Source: Arthrobacter sp. Leaf234
GTDB lineage: Bacteria > Actinomycetota > Actinomycetes > Actinomycetales > Micrococcaceae
DNA: 64,000 bases
NCBI RefSeq assembly: GCF_001422665.1
Contig: NZ_LMLU01000006.1
Span: forward strand, 63,725 to 127,724
Direction: 5' to 3'
In this document: piece after piece, positions 16,731-26,315 of the stretch
How the letters are laid out: every line of letters starts with the position of its first letter
How positions within the stretch are numbered: position 1 is the stretch's first letter
Program-made: the position numbers and the translations under genes
Notes under the pieces: model-generated
Databases searched by the model: none
What the model was told of the DNA's origin: nothing
What the model saw: the letters and a program-made list of their open reading frames with translations, nothing else

Positions 16731-17825
16731 ATGAGCGACACCCCGTCCACCCCCACCGTGCCGTCCTCCGACGTCGAACCGCGGGCCACGCCGCACGGGG
16801 CCGCTGCTCGCCGAGGGTCCTTCCGGCCCGGCGAGCGCGTCCAGCTGACGGACGAGAAGGGCCGGATGAACACCGTCACCCTGACGCCCGGCGGCGCCTT
16901 CCACACGCACAAGGGCTTCCTGCAGCACGACGCCATCCTCGGCACCGCGGAGGGGACGATCCTCGAGAACACGAGCGGCCAGCTCTACCAGGCGCTCCGT
17001 CCGCTGCTCTCGGACTTCGTCCTGTCCATGCCGAGGGGCGCCGCCGTCGTCTACCCGAAGGATGCCGGGCAGATCGTCACGATGGCCGACATCTACCCGG
17101 GCTCCCGCGTGGTCGAGGCCGGTGTTGGCTCGGGCGCGCTGTCCATCTCGCTGCTGCGCGCCGTCGGCGACTCCGGCTACCTCCACTCCTTCGAACGCCG
17201 CGAGGAATTCGCCGACATCGCCCGCGGCAACGTCGAGACGATCTTCGGCGGCCCGCACCCCGCCTGGCAGATCACCCTCGGCGACTTCCAGGAACAGGTG
17301 GTGGAGCACGAGGAACCGGGCTCCGTGGACCGCGTGGTCCTCGACATGCTCGCTCCGTGGGAGTGCCTCGACGCCGTGGCCACCGTGCTGGCACCGGGCG
17401 GCGTGTGGATCAGCTACGTCGCGACCGTCACCCAGCTCTCCCGCACCGCGGAGGCCATCCGCGCCGACGGTCGTTTCACCGAGCCCGACGGCTGGGAGTC
17501 CATGGTGCGCGGCTGGCACCTCGAAGGACTCGCGGTGCGCCCCGACCACCGCATGGTCGCCCACACGGGCTTCCTGCTGACCACGCGACGGCTCGCCGAC
17601 GGCGCCGTCGGTTTCACGCCGAAGCGCCGGCCCTCGAAGACCGGGTTCAGCGCGGAGGACCTCAACGCGTGGACCCCGCAGGCGGTGGGCGAGCGGGACG
17701 TCTCCGACAAGCGGCTCCGCCGGGTGGCCCGCGACGCTGCATCCACTATCCAGCGCGGCTCCCTGCCCGCCGAGGAGGCGCAGGCGCGACGCGACGCCAT
17801 CGCCGACGGCGGTACGGTCGAGTAG
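16731..17825 (+). CDS. trmI: tRNA (adenine-58-N1)-methyltransferase TrmI
   Basis: 364 aa from the ATG at 16731, preceded by AAGGA. TrmI methylates A58 in the T-loop of tRNA using S-adenosylmethionine, as a homotetramer. Visible: N-terminal beta domain (GERVQLTDEKGRMNTVTLTPGGAFHTHKGFLQHDAI), YPKDAGQIVTMADIYPGSRVVEAGVGSGALSISLLRAVG (SAM motif I, about 127-142), DRVVLDMLAPWECLDAVATVL (motif IV). A basic C-terminal extension follows the catalytic domain. In actinobacteria this gene commonly precedes the proteasome ATPase gene, as it does here. Confidence 0.92.
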   Translation: MSDTPSTPTVPSSDVEPRATPHGAAARRGSFRPGERVQLTDEKGRMNTVTLTPGGAFHTHKGFLQHDAILGTAEGTILENTSGQLYQALRPLLSDFVLSMPRGAAVVYPKDAGQIVTMADIYPGSRVVEAGVGSGALSISLLRAVGDSGYLHSFERREEFADIARGNVETIFGGPHPAWQITLGDFQEQVVEHEEPGSVDRVVLDMLAPWECLDAVATVLAPGGVWISYVATVTQLSRTAEAIRADGRFTEPDGWESMVRGWHLEGLAVRPDHRMVAHTGFLLTTRRLADGAVGFTPKRRPSKTGFSAEDLNAWTPQAVGERDVSDKRLRRVARDAASTIQRGSLPAEEAQARRDAIADGGTVE

Positions 17826-18010
17826 CGGCCGGCCCGGCGCCGCCTGCCGGCCCGGGTCAACTGCGGGTCCAGCGGGGGAGAGCCTCGCCGTCGTCGCGCG
17901 TTGGAGCGTGAGTGATGGCCGTGCAGCTGATGCAGCAGGCACGGGACGGCCGCGTCAACCCCGCGTCGTCGCACGAATGACCGGTGGGCTCCGCGGGGCG
18001 GGGTCTGCGC

Positions 18011-18016
18011 TAAGGT
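18011..18016 (+). promoter_or_regulatory. -10 hexamer TAAGGT upstream of arc
   Basis: TAAGGT lies 42 nt before the ATG at 18059, leaving a short leader with AAGGTGG before the start. Likely promoter of the proteasome operon; -35 unclear. Confidence 0.35.
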
Positions 18017-18058
18017 CGAAAGACAGCTGACGGACCGAACCCAAGGTGGCGAACCGAT

Positions 18059-19813
18059 ATGCCGGACTCCCAAGACAACCCCGCCGCTGACCAGCGGGAC
18101 GTGACTCCGCCCGCCGTGGATGCCTCGATCGCCCAGCGGCAGCTCAACGTCCTCCGCGACAAGCTCCGCCACATCGACCGGCAGCTCGCGGCCGCCACCC
18201 AGAACAACGGAAAGCTCGTCAGCGCCCTCGAAGCGGCGCGCACGGAGATCGTCCGACTGAAGGCCGCCCTGGAGAAGGAGGGCGCTGCGCCCTTCAGCTT
18301 CGCCACGGTCATGCAGGTGAATCCGCGGCGCCCCGCCGAGCCCGGCACCACCACCGAGGCCACCGTGCAGGACACCGCGGACATCCTCCAGTCCGGGCGG
18401 AAGCTCCGCGTCACCGTGAGCCCGCTCATCAACGTGCGGCAGCTCGCCGCCGGCCAGGAGGTGCTGCTCAACGAGTCCCTCACGATCGTCGCGGCCCTCG
18501 GCTTCGAGCGTGCCGGCGAGCTCGTCACCGTCAAGGAGCTCATGGGCACGGACCGCGCCCTCGTGGTCGGCCGGACCGACGACGAGCGCGTCATCAAGCT
18601 CAGCGGCCCCCTGCAGGCGGAGCGGATCCGTGTCGGCGACGCCCTCGCCGTCGACACGAAGTCCGGGTACGGGCTGGAGAAGGTCCCGCGGAGCGAGGTC
18701 GAGAACCTCGTGCTCGAGGAGGTGCCCGACATCGCCTACGGCGACATCGGCGGCCTCGGCCCGCAGATCGAGCAGATCCGCGACGCCGTCGAACTCCCGT
18801 TCCTGCACCCGGACCTGTACCGCGAACACGGGCTGAAGCCACCCAAGGGGATCCTGCTCTACGGGCCTCCCGGCTGTGGCAAGACCCTCATCGCGAAGGC
18901 CGTGGCGAACTCCCTCGCTGCCCGGGCCGCCGAGAGGGCAGGGCTGGAGCAGATCCGCAGCTACTTCCTGAACATCAAGGGACCCGAGCTGCTGGACAAG
19001 TACGTGGGCGAGACCGAGCGCCACATCCGCCTCATCTTCGCCCGCGCCCGCGAGAAGGCCTCCGACGGCAGCCCCGTCGTCGTCTTCTTCGACGAGATGG
19101 ACTCGCTGTTCCGCACACGCGGCACCGGTGTGTCCTCCGACGTCGAGACGACGATCGTCCCGCAGCTGCTCAGCGAGATCGACGGCGTGGAGAAGCTCGA
19201 GAACGTGATCGTCATCGGGGCCTCGAACCGCGAGGACATGATCGACCCGGCGATCCTGCGTCCCGGGCGCCTCGACGTCAAGATCAAGATCCAGCGGCCC
19301 GACGCCGAGGGCGCCGCGGAGATCTTCGCGAAGTACATCACCCCGGATCTGCCCCTGCACGCGGACGACCTCGCCGAGAACGGCGACGACCCGCGGACCA
19401 CCATCGCGGAGATGATCCGGCGGACGGTGGAGCAGATGTATTCCACGGACAAGTCCAACGAGTACCTCGAGGTCACCTACGCCAACGGGGACACCGAGAT
19501 GCTGTACTTCAAGGACTTCAACTCCGGCGCCGTCATCCAGAACGTCGTCGACCGTGCCAAGAAGTACGCCATCAAGGACCTGCTGCTGGACGGCAGCAAG
19601 GGCCTGCGGATCGAGCACCTCATGCGCGCCGTGGTGGACGAGTTCCGCGAGCACGAGGACATGCCGAACACGACGAACCCCGACGACTGGGCGCGCATCT
19701 CGGGCAAGAAGGGCGAGCGCATCACGTACATCCGGACCATCGTGCAGGGCAAGGCGGGCCAGGAGCCCGGCAAGTCCATCGAGACGACGGCGAACACCGG
19801 CCAGTATCTGTGA
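18059..19813 (+). CDS. arc: Proteasome-associated AAA+ ATPase (ARC/Mpa)
   Basis: 584 aa. The hexameric ring ATPase captures Pup through its N-terminal coiled coil, unfolds pupylated proteins and threads them into the 20S core. Domains in order: coiled coil (about 20-80), OB-fold domains (about 85-240), AAA+ domain with Walker A GPPGCGKT (269-276), Walker [12 protein letters not shown] (about 341-351) and arginine-finger region [14 protein letters not shown]. The C-terminus ends GQYL; the penultimate tyrosine is the docking residue for the proteasome alpha ring. Its stop overlaps the dop start. Confidence 0.97.
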   Translation: MPDSQDNPAADQRDVTPPAVDASIAQRQLNVLRDKLRHIDRQLAAATQNNGKLVSALEAARTEIVRLKAALEKEGAAPFSFATVMQVNPRRPAEPGTTTEATVQDTADILQSGRKLRVTVSPLINVRQLAAGQEVLLNESLTIVAALGFERAGELVTVKELMGTDRALVVGRTDDERVIKLSGPLQAERIRVGDALAVDTKSGYGLEKVPRSEVENLVLEEVPDIAYGDIGGLGPQIEQIRDAVELPFLHPDLYREHGLKPPKGILLYGPPGCGKTLIAKAVANSLAARAAERAGLEQIRSYFLNIKGPELLDKYVGETERHIRLIFARAREKASDGSPVVVFFDEMDSLFRTRGTGVSSDVETTIVPQLLSEIDGVEKLENVIVIGASNREDMIDPAILRPGRLDVKIKIQRPDAEGAAEIFAKYITPDLPLHADDLAENGDDPRTTIAEMIRRTVEQMYSTDKSNEYLEVTYANGDTEMLYFKDFNSGAVIQNVVDRAKKYAIKDLLLDGSKGLRIEHLMRAVVDEFREHEDMPNTTNPDDWARISGKKGERITYIRTIVQGKAGQEPGKSIETTANTGQYL

Positions 19814-21465
19814 TGGACACGGGTGGACGGCTCACGGGCCGCCCACAGGGGCTGCCTGCCGTCGGTGAGGGGATCTCCGTCCACCGCGTAATGGGGACGG
19901 AGACGGAGTACGGCATCATCGCGCCTGCCCTGCCGTCGGCCAACCCCACGCTGCTGTCCTCCCAGGTGGTCAACGCCTATGCCGCGACCCTGCGCGAGGG
20001 TCTCGGCAACCTGGCCGGTACGCGCTGGGACTACACCGACGAGACCCCGCTGACGGACGCGCGCGGTTTCCGGATGGACCGGGCGCGTGCGCATCCGAGC
20101 CAGCTCACCGACGAGCCGCCGGAGCTGGACGAGCTGACGGCCGAGCAGATCGCCCTCGAGCGCGGTGAGCCGACCGAGGCGGCGGTGCTCATGAACCTCG
20201 TGCTGAACAACGGGGCCCGCCTCTACGTGGACCACGCCCACCCCGAGTACTCCTCGCCCGAGGTGACCAATCCGCTCGACGCCGTCCTGTGGGACCGCGC
20301 CGGCGACAGCGTGGCCGTCGCGGCGATGGAGAGGATCGCCGCCACGCCAGGCTTCTCCCCGGTGATCCTCTACAAGAACAACACCGACAGCAAGAGCGTC
20401 TCCTACGGCTCGCACGAGAACTACCTCGTCCCGCGGAGCGTGCCCTTCTCGAAGCTCGCCGAGGCACTCATCCCCTTCTTCGTCTCGCGGCAGGTCATCT
20501 GCGGAGCGGGCCGGGTGGGGCTCGGTGCGCTGAACCAGGACGCAGGCTTCCAGATCAGCCAGCGCGCGGACTTCTTCGAGAACGAGGTCGGCCTGGAGAC
20601 CACGGTCCGGCGGCCCATCATCAACACACGGGACGAGCCCCACGCGGTCGCGGAGAAGTACCGGCGCCTGCACGTGATCATCGGGGACGCCAACCTCCAC
20701 GAGGTCTCCAACTACCTGAAGACCGGGACGACGGCGCTGGTCCTCGCGCTCATCGAGCAGGGCCGCGCGCCCGTGCCCGTCCTGGCGGATCCCGTCGCGG
20801 CGCTCCAGTCGATCAGCCACGACGCATCCCTCAGCCGCACCGTGCAGCTCACCGACGGCCGCGCGATGAGCGGCCTCGACCTTCAGGAGCTCTACTGCGG
20901 GGCCGTCACCGCCGCCCTCCCGCCGGACGCCGACGACCAGACGCGTGACGTCGTCGAGCGCTGGCAATCACTGCTCGCCACCCTGCGCCGGGATCCGATG
21001 GACGCTGCCCGCCAGGTGGACTGGATCGCGAAGCTCTCGGTGCTGGAGGCGTACCGTGCGCGGGACGGGCTCGACTGGACGGACCCACGCCTCGCGCTCG
21101 TCGACCTGCAGTACGCGGATCTCCGACCGGACAAGGGCATCTACCGACGCCTCGCTCGACGCGGCGACGTCGAGCTGCTCGTCGGGCCGGCGGACGTGGC
21201 CCGTGCCGTCGTCGAACCCCCGCGGGACACCCGCGCGTACTTCCGGGGACGCTGCATCGCCGAGTACCCGGCGGAGGTCGTCGGAGCGAGCTGGGACTCG
21301 CTGATCTTCGAACTCCCGGGCGAGCGGCGGCTGCAGCGCGTACAGACCAGGGAGCCGCTCCGGGGCACGGCCGAGCTCACCGGTGCGCTCTTCGACGCGG
21401 CGGTCGACGCAGAGGATTTCCTGTCCCGATTACTGAGCGGCCCCGAGCGCCGCGTGGCACCATAG
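19813..21465 (+). CDS. dop: Pup deamidase/depupylase (Dop)
   Basis: 550 aa. Dop converts the C-terminal Gln of Pup to Glu and also removes Pup from substrates; it has a glutamine-synthetase-like fold and binds ATP. Visible: RVMGTETEYGI (metal-binding Glu loop), LVLNNGARLYVDHAHPEYSSPE (catalytic Asp region), [32 protein letters not shown], and a C-terminal domain ending LLSGPERRVAP. The characteristic Dop loop region lies near residues 40-80. A TGATG overlap couples it to arc; an in-frame GTG one codon upstream is possible. About 25 residues precede the conserved MGTETEYGI, slightly longer than some relatives. Confidence 0.96.
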   Translation: MDTGGRLTGRPQGLPAVGEGISVHRVMGTETEYGIIAPALPSANPTLLSSQVVNAYAATLREGLGNLAGTRWDYTDETPLTDARGFRMDRARAHPSQLTDEPPELDELTAEQIALERGEPTEAAVLMNLVLNNGARLYVDHAHPEYSSPEVTNPLDAVLWDRAGDSVAVAAMERIAATPGFSPVILYKNNTDSKSVSYGSHENYLVPRSVPFSKLAEALIPFFVSRQVICGAGRVGLGALNQDAGFQISQRADFFENEVGLETTVRRPIINTRDEPHAVAEKYRRLHVIIGDANLHEVSNYLKTGTTALVLALIEQGRAPVPVLADPVAALQSISHDASLSRTVQLTDGRAMSGLDLQELYCGAVTAALPPDADDQTRDVVERWQSLLATLRRDPMDAARQVDWIAKLSVLEAYRARDGLDWTDPRLALVDLQYADLRPDKGIYRRLARRGDVELLVGPADVARAVVEPPRDTRAYFRGRCIAEYPAEVVGASWDSLIFELPGERRLQRVQTREPLRGTAELTGALFDAAVDAEDFLSRLLSGPERRVAP

Positions 21466-21510
21466 GAACCTGACCACCGCACGCATCACGACCACGAAAG
21501 GGTGGCCACC

Positions 21511-21723
21511 ATGGCTTCACAGGACCGCATCTCCACCGGCGGCTCGACCTCGGGATCCGAGGAGGAACTCCCCGAGCCCGCCCCGGCGGCCCCCGCCGCC
21601 CCCGCTGCCCAGGAGTCCTCGCAGACGCAGGGCGTGGACGATCTCCTCGACGAGATCGACGGTGTCCTCGAGTCCAACGCGGAGGAGTTCGTCCGGGGCT
21701 TCGTGCAGAAGGGCGGCCAGTAG
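21511..21723 (+). CDS. pup: Prokaryotic ubiquitin-like protein Pup
   Basis: 70 aa from the ATG at 21511, with AAAGGGTGG just upstream; an in-frame GTG three codons earlier is less likely. Pup is disordered, and its C-terminal half folds to a helix on the Arc coiled coil. Visible: a Pro/Ala-rich linker, VDDLLDEIDGVLESNAEEFVRGFVQKGGQ with the terminal GGQ. Because it ends in Gln, it needs deamidation by Dop before PafA can ligate it to lysines. Too short and low-complexity for many gene finders. Followed after 3 bp by prcB. Confidence 0.97.
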   Translation: MASQDRISTGGSTSGSEEELPEPAPAAPAAPAAQESSQTQGVDDLLDEIDGVLESNAEEFVRGFVQKGGQ

Positions 21724-21726
21724 CGG

Positions 21727-22554
21727 ATGCTCCCGGACGATGCAGCCGCAGCCGTTCCACGGGCCGCCTCGGCCTCCTTTTCCGCCTATCTCGGTGAACA
21801 CCACCCGGGACTGCTGCCCGCCAACCGGTCCCTGGGTCCCGTGACCGCCTCGACCGACGCCTCCCACCTGGCGCCGCACGCGACGACGATCGTCTCCCTG
21901 ACCTTCCCGGGCGGCGTGCTGATGGCCGGTGACCGCCGGGCCACCATGGGCAACGTGATCGCCAGCAGGCACATCGAGAAGGTGTTCCCGGCTGACAACT
22001 ACTCGGTCCTCGGCATCGCGGGAAGCGCCGGGATCGGTCTTGACCTGACCCGCCTGTTCCAGGTGGAGCTCGAGCACTACGAGAAGATCGAGGCCACCAT
22101 GATGAGCCTCGACGGCAAGGCGAACCGGCTCGCGGCCATGGTGCGGCAGAACCTCCCGATGGCGATGCAGGGCCTCGCCGTCGTTCCGCTCTTCGCCGGC
22201 TTCGACCCGGACCGCCACGTGGGGCGCCTGTTCTCCTTCGACGTCACCGGCGGGCGGTACGAGGAGCACGAGCACCACTCGGTCGGCTCCGGATCGGTGT
22301 TCGCCCGCGGCGCCCTCAAGAAGCTGTGGAGCCCGCGCCTCGACGAGGCCTCGGCCGTGCGTGTCGCCGTTGAGGCGCTCTACGACGCCGCAGACGACGA
22401 TTCAGCCACCGGTGGCCCCGATACCGTCCGCGGGCTGTGGCCCGTGGTGTACGTGGTCGACGGTGCCGGTGCGCGCCGGATCCCCGAGCGCGAGCTGGAA
22501 GCGGTGGCACACGCCATCATCGAGGCCCGCTCCTCGGCCGGCAGGGAGGCATAG
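21727..22554 (+). CDS. prcB: 20S proteasome beta subunit PrcB
   Basis: 275 aa. Catalytic subunit of the 20S core. A propeptide of about 52 residues is removed to expose Thr53 (sequence [10 protein letters not shown]), the N-terminal nucleophile. [15 protein letters not shown] supplies the basic residue and the Asp of the active site, and [14 protein letters not shown] and [27 protein letters not shown] are conserved core strands. Three bases separate it from pup and two from prcA, so the genes are co-expressed. Confidence 0.97.
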   Translation: MLPDDAAAAVPRAASASFSAYLGEHHPGLLPANRSLGPVTASTDASHLAPHATTIVSLTFPGGVLMAGDRRATMGNVIASRHIEKVFPADNYSVLGIAGSAGIGLDLTRLFQVELEHYEKIEATMMSLDGKANRLAAMVRQNLPMAMQGLAVVPLFAGFDPDRHVGRLFSFDVTGGRYEEHEHHSVGSGSVFARGALKKLWSPRLDEASAVRVAVEALYDAADDDSATGGPDTVRGLWPVVYVVDGAGARRIPERELEAVAHAIIEARSSAGREA

Positions 22555-22556
22555 CC

Positions 22557-23297
22557 ATGACGCAGCAGTTCTACGTCTCACCCGAACAGCTGATGAAGGA
22601 CCGCGCCGACTTCGCGCGGAAGGGGATCGGGCGGGGGCGTTCGGTCGTGGTGATGAGCTGCCGCGACGGCATAGCCCTCGTCGCCGAGAACGCCTCGCCC
22701 TCGCTGCACAAGCTGGGCGAGATTTACGACCGCATCGCCTTCGCCGCCGTCGGCAAGTACAACGAGTTCGAGAGCCTCCGACAGGCCGGCGTACGGTACG
22801 CCGATGTCCGGGGCTACTCCTACGCCCGCGAGGACGTGACGGCCCGCGGGTTGGCGAGCGTCTACGCCCAGAGCCTCGGCGCCGTGTTCACGGCGGAGAG
22901 CAAGCCCTTCGAGGTGGAGCTCGTCGTCGCCGAGGTGGGCCGCTCGCAGGACGCAGACCACCTTTACCGCCTCACCTTCGACGGCTCGATCGCCGACGAG
23001 ACGGGCTTCGTGGTCATGGGCGGCGCGGCGGACGCCGTCGTCGACGCCCTGCGCGGTTCCTGGTCCGCCGACCTCAGCCTTCCCGAGGCCGTCCGGGCGG
23101 CAGCCCGTTCCCTCCGGCACGACGGCGTCGTCACCGCCCGGGCGGGGGACGCGGGGGCACCCGTGCTCGATCCCTCCGTCCTCGAGGTCGCGTTCCTCGA
23201 ACGCGACCCGGACACGCTGCGGGGGAGCAGGCGGGCGTTCCGCCGCATCGGCGCGCCCGAGCTCGACCTCCTGCTGCAGACCGGGCAGGACAGCTGA
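22557..23297 (+). CDS. prcA: 20S proteasome alpha subunit PrcA
   Basis: 246 aa from the ATG at 22557. Alpha subunits form the outer rings and gate of the 20S core and receive the Arc C-termini. Typical features: [41 protein letters not shown] at the N-terminus, [33 protein letters not shown], and [21 protein letters not shown]. The C-terminal sequence is Arg-rich with LLLQTGQDS. The stop TGA overlaps the ATG of pafA (TGATG). Confidence 0.96.
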   Translation: MTQQFYVSPEQLMKDRADFARKGIGRGRSVVVMSCRDGIALVAENASPSLHKLGEIYDRIAFAAVGKYNEFESLRQAGVRYADVRGYSYAREDVTARGLASVYAQSLGAVFTAESKPFEVELVVAEVGRSQDADHLYRLTFDGSIADETGFVVMGGAADAVVDALRGSWSADLSLPEAVRAAARSLRHDGVVTARAGDAGAPVLDPSVLEVAFLERDPDTLRGSRRAFRRIGAPELDLLLQTGQDS

Positions 23298-24658
23298 TGG
23301 ACCGCCGGATCTACGGTGTGGAGACGGAGTTCGGCATCTCCTACTCGGGGCCCAACTCCCGGCCCCTCTCGCCGGAGGAGGTGGCGCGGTACCTGTTCAG
23401 GAAGGTCGTGAGCTGGGGGAGGTCCTCGAACGTCTTCCTCACCAACGGCTCGCGCCTGTACCTCGACGTCGGCTCCCACCCCGAGTACGCCACGGCGGAG
23501 TGCGACGATCTCGCGCAGCTCATCGCGCACGACCGCGCAGGTGAACTGATCCTCGAGGACCTCGTCGCCGAGGCGCAGCGCAAACTCGCGCAGGAGGGCT
23601 ACGACGGCAAGATCTACCTGTTCAAGAACAACACGGACTCCGCCGGCAACTCCTACGGCAGCCACGAGAACTACCTGATCCCGCGCAAGCTGGAGTTCTC
23701 GCGCCTCGCCGACATCCTGATCCCCTTCCTCGTCACCCGGCAGCTGCTCGTCGGAGCCGGGAAGGTCCTGAAGACGCAGACCGGATCCCTCTACGCCTTC
23801 TCCCAGCGGGCCGATCACCTGTGGGAGGGCATCTCCTCCGCCACGACGCGCTCCAGGCCGATCATCAACACGAGGGACGAGCCGCACGCGGACGCCGAGC
23901 ACTACCGCCGCCTGCACGTGATCGCCGGCGACTCGAACATGTCCGAGACCACCACGCTGCTGAAGGTCGGGTCCGTCGACCTGCTGCTGCGGATGGTCGA
24001 GGCAGGCGAGATGATGCGCGACTTCCGCCTGGAGAATCCGATCCGCAGCATCCGCGAGATCTCCCACGATCTCACGGGACGCCAGCTCCTGAAGCTCGCC
24101 AACGGACGGCAGATGACGGCGCTGGAGATGCAGCGGGAGTACCTCGCGCGAGCCACCGCGTTCGTGGCGGACCACGGCGCGCACAACGCGCACGTCCCGA
24201 CGATCCTGGACCTGTGGGAACGGGTACTCGACGCCGTCGAGACGGGAGACACCGCGCGGATCGACACGGAGATCGACTGGGCGATCAAGAAGAAGCTCAT
24301 CGACCGATACCTCGCACGGTCCGGGGGAGACCTCGAGTCCGCCCGCGCGGCGCAACTGGACCTCACCTACCACGACATCTCGCGGTCGAGGGGCCTGTTC
24401 TTCCTGCTGCAGGCGCGGGGGGAGGTGGCACGCGTCGTCGATGACACCGCCGTGAAGGAAGCCGTCGACCTTCCGCCGCAGACCACGCGCGCACGTCTGC
24501 GCGGCGAGTTCGTCCGGCGGGCGAAGGAGGCGAACCGCGACTACACCGTCGACTGGGTGCACCTCAAGCTCAACGACCGCGCTCAGCAGACCATCCTCTG
24601 CAAGGATCCCTTCACCTCGGTGGACGAGCGCGTGGAGGCCCTGCTGCAGCAACTGTGA
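23297..24658 (+). CDS. pafA: Pup-protein ligase PafA
   Basis: 453 aa. PafA uses ATP to phosphorylate the C-terminal Glu of Pup, then links it to a substrate lysine. It is related to Dop and glutamine synthetase. Visible: [18 protein letters not shown] (metal-binding Glu), [26 protein letters not shown] (catalytic Asp near residue 57), [46 protein letters not shown], and a C-terminal domain with [21 protein letters not shown]. It lacks the longer Dop loop. Last gene of the tightly packed dop-pup-prcB-prcA-pafA set. Confidence 0.97.
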   Translation: MDRRIYGVETEFGISYSGPNSRPLSPEEVARYLFRKVVSWGRSSNVFLTNGSRLYLDVGSHPEYATAECDDLAQLIAHDRAGELILEDLVAEAQRKLAQEGYDGKIYLFKNNTDSAGNSYGSHENYLIPRKLEFSRLADILIPFLVTRQLLVGAGKVLKTQTGSLYAFSQRADHLWEGISSATTRSRPIINTRDEPHADAEHYRRLHVIAGDSNMSETTTLLKVGSVDLLLRMVEAGEMMRDFRLENPIRSIREISHDLTGRQLLKLANGRQMTALEMQREYLARATAFVADHGAHNAHVPTILDLWERVLDAVETGDTARIDTEIDWAIKKKLIDRYLARSGGDLESARAAQLDLTYHDISRSRGLFFLLQARGEVARVVDDTAVKEAVDLPPQTTRARLRGEFVRRAKEANRDYTVDWVHLKLNDRAQQTILCKDPFTSVDERVEALLQQL

Positions 24659-24725
24659 GTCGCCCGCGCCTGCGATCCGGCGTCTGCCAGCACTTTCACA
24701 GGAGAAACCGCCGGCCGGCAGCCGT

Positions 24726-24731
24726 TAGGCT
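24726..24731 (+). promoter_or_regulatory. -10 hexamer TAGGCT upstream of the FKBP lipoprotein gene
   Basis: TAGGCT lies 59 nt before the GTG at 24791 in the 132-bp gap after pafA. It suggests a separate promoter and a normal leader. Confidence 0.35.
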
Positions 24732-24790
24732 TGTCAGGGCCCTTTCTTCTGCGGGCAGCCTGAACCGGTCACCAACCCGAAAGTAGTTCT

Positions 24791-25753
24791 GTGCGAAAAG
24801 TACTAGCATTCCTCCTTCCGCTGCTGCTGTTGCTGCTGACGGGCTGCGGCGGACCGACGACGGACAACCTGACCGGCGAGGAGTCGGGGAACTCGGCCGG
24901 CGCCGCCGAGGTCTTCGACACCGTCGAGGTGAGCGGCGGTTCCGACGAGGAGCCCCCGACCGTCGAGTTCGAGTCCCCCCTCGAGATCACCGGCGTGGCG
25001 GCGAAGACCGTCATGGAGGGCGAGGGCGACGCGATCGAGTCCGGGCAGCGGATCCGGTACCAGCTCGTCGCGCTGAATGCCACGGACGGTGAGGTCCTCG
25101 GCGACACGTACGCCCAGGGCGAGCCCCAGGTCCTGCCGGTCGACGACACGCTCAAGGAGCAGGACGCAGAACTGTACGACGTCCTGGTCGGTACGAAGGT
25201 CGGCGCCCAGATCGCCTACACCCGCCCCTCGCCCGAGCCCGCGGAGGGCCAGACCGCCCTGCCCGAGCAGCTGATCGTCCTCAAGGTCCTCTCCGCCGAG
25301 CAGCCTCCGCCCGAGCCCGAGGTCCTCTCGCCCGAGGACGTCCAGAAGCTCGACGACGAGGGTCAGCTGCCCACGTTCGAGTTCGACGACGCCGGCGTGC
25401 CGGCGGTCACCATCCCCGAGAACGAGCCCTCCGACGACCTCGTGGTCAAGGTGCTCGAGGAGGGCGACGGCGAGGCCCTGACGGACGCCGACACCATCAC
25501 CGCGAACTACTCGGGCTGGACCTACAGCGACGGCGAGAAGTTCGACTCGAGCTTCGACCGCGGTGAGGCCGCGGAGTTCCCGCTCAACGGCGTCATCACC
25601 GGCTGGACCAAGGGCCTGGCCGGACAGAAGGTCGGCTCGAAGGTCATGCTTGTCATCCCCGAGCCCTGGGCCTACCCGAACGCCCAGCAGGGACAGCCCT
25701 CCGGGACCCTCGTGTTCTACGTCGAGATCGTCAGCAAGGCCGCGGCGGAGTAG
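24791..25753 (+). CDS. FKBP-type peptidyl-prolyl isomerase lipoprotein
   Basis: 320 aa. N-terminal lipoprotein signal with a poly-leucine core and lipobox LTGC (Cys19), so it is anchored outside the membrane. A degenerate FKBP-like domain (about 70-175: VMEGEGDAIESGQRIRYQLVALNATDGEVL) is followed by a second, better preserved one (about 215-318: VKVLEEGDGEALTDADTITANYSGWTYSDGEKFDSSFDRGEAAEFPL, ITGWTKGLAGQKVGSKVMLVIP, GTLVFYVEIVS). It catalyses proline isomerisation in exported proteins. GTG start. Followed 44 bp later by a cytosolic FKBP. Confidence 0.9.
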   Translation: MRKVLAFLLPLLLLLLTGCGGPTTDNLTGEESGNSAGAAEVFDTVEVSGGSDEEPPTVEFESPLEITGVAAKTVMEGEGDAIESGQRIRYQLVALNATDGEVLGDTYAQGEPQVLPVDDTLKEQDAELYDVLVGTKVGAQIAYTRPSPEPAEGQTALPEQLIVLKVLSAEQPPPEPEVLSPEDVQKLDDEGQLPTFEFDDAGVPAVTIPENEPSDDLVVKVLEEGDGEALTDADTITANYSGWTYSDGEKFDSSFDRGEAAEFPLNGVITGWTKGLAGQKVGSKVMLVIPEPWAYPNAQQGQPSGTLVFYVEIVSKAAAE

Positions 25754-25797
25754 TCCGGCCGGTCACCCCACACCCCGAAGCTCCAGGAAAGGAAACC

Positions 25798-26193
25798 ATG
25801 TCCTTCGGACAGCGCGACTTCGACCGGCAGAAGCCGGAGATCGACTTCCCCTCCCATGACGTCCCCGCGGACCTCGTCATCGAGGACCTCATCGAGGGCA
25901 AGGGTGACGAGGCGAAGCCCGGCAACACCGTGTCCACCCACTACGTCGGCGTCGCCTTCTCGACCGGTGAGGAGTTCGACGCCTCCTGGAACCGCGGGGC
26001 GCCACTCGACTTCAAGGTCGGCGTGGGCCAGGTCATCCAGGGCTGGGACCAGGGACTGCTCGGCATGAAGGTCGGCGGACGACGTCGGCTGGAGATCCCC
26101 TCCCACCTGGCCTACGGACCCAGCGGCGCCGGTTCGGCGATCGGACCCAACGAGGCACTGATCTTCGTCGTCGACCTCCTGGCGGTCCGCTAG
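25798..26193 (+). CDS. FKBP-type peptidyl-prolyl cis-trans isomerase
   Basis: 131 aa, one FKBP domain without a signal peptide, so cytosolic. Core motifs: VIEDLIEGKGDEAKPGNTVSTHYVGVAFSTGEEFDASWNRGAPLDFKVGVGQVIQGWDQGLLGMKVGGRRRLEIPSHLAYG and ALIFVVDLLAVR. The aromatic residues of the FK506 pocket (Tyr, Phe, Trp of the GQVIQGWDQG loop) are present. AGGAAAGGAAACC precedes the ATG. Likely co-transcribed with the upstream lipoprotein FKBP; a strong terminator hairpin follows. Confidence 0.93.
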   Translation: MSFGQRDFDRQKPEIDFPSHDVPADLVIEDLIEGKGDEAKPGNTVSTHYVGVAFSTGEEFDASWNRGAPLDFKVGVGQVIQGWDQGLLGMKVGGRRRLEIPSHLAYGPSGAGSAIGPNEALIFVVDLLAVR

Positions 26194-26244
26194 CACCACC
26201 TCCGCCCCGCCCGTCGGGCCGGAGGAAAGCACCACGGTTTCGTC

Positions 26245-26288
26245 CGGAAGGGACGCAGGTCGACGATCGTCGGCGTGCGTCCCTTCCG
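26245..26288 (+). terminator. Terminator hairpin after the FKBP genes
   Basis: Arms 26245-26257 and 26276-26288 pair over 13 bp. The 18-nt loop holds a further palindrome, CGACGATCGTCG. Outer bases AAGCAC (26227-26232) and GTGCTT can extend the pairing. It isolates the FKBP genes from pafBC. Confidence 0.7.
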
Positions 26289-26303
26289 TGCTTGTAGTGA
26301 AGG

Positions 26304-26309
26304 TAGGGT
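26304..26309 (+). promoter_or_regulatory. -10 hexamer TAGGGT of pafBC, leaderless type
   Basis: TAGGGT ends 6 nt before the GTG at 26316, directly behind the terminator hairpin, so pafBC has its own promoter. Confidence 0.55.
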
Positions 26310-26315
26310 TTCACC

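Noticed and set aside
17414..19654. Very long reverse-strand ORF (746 codons) opposite arc
   Set aside because: Antisense shadow of a well-supported proteasome ATPase gene; composition rich in Val/Glu/Gly from complementary codons.
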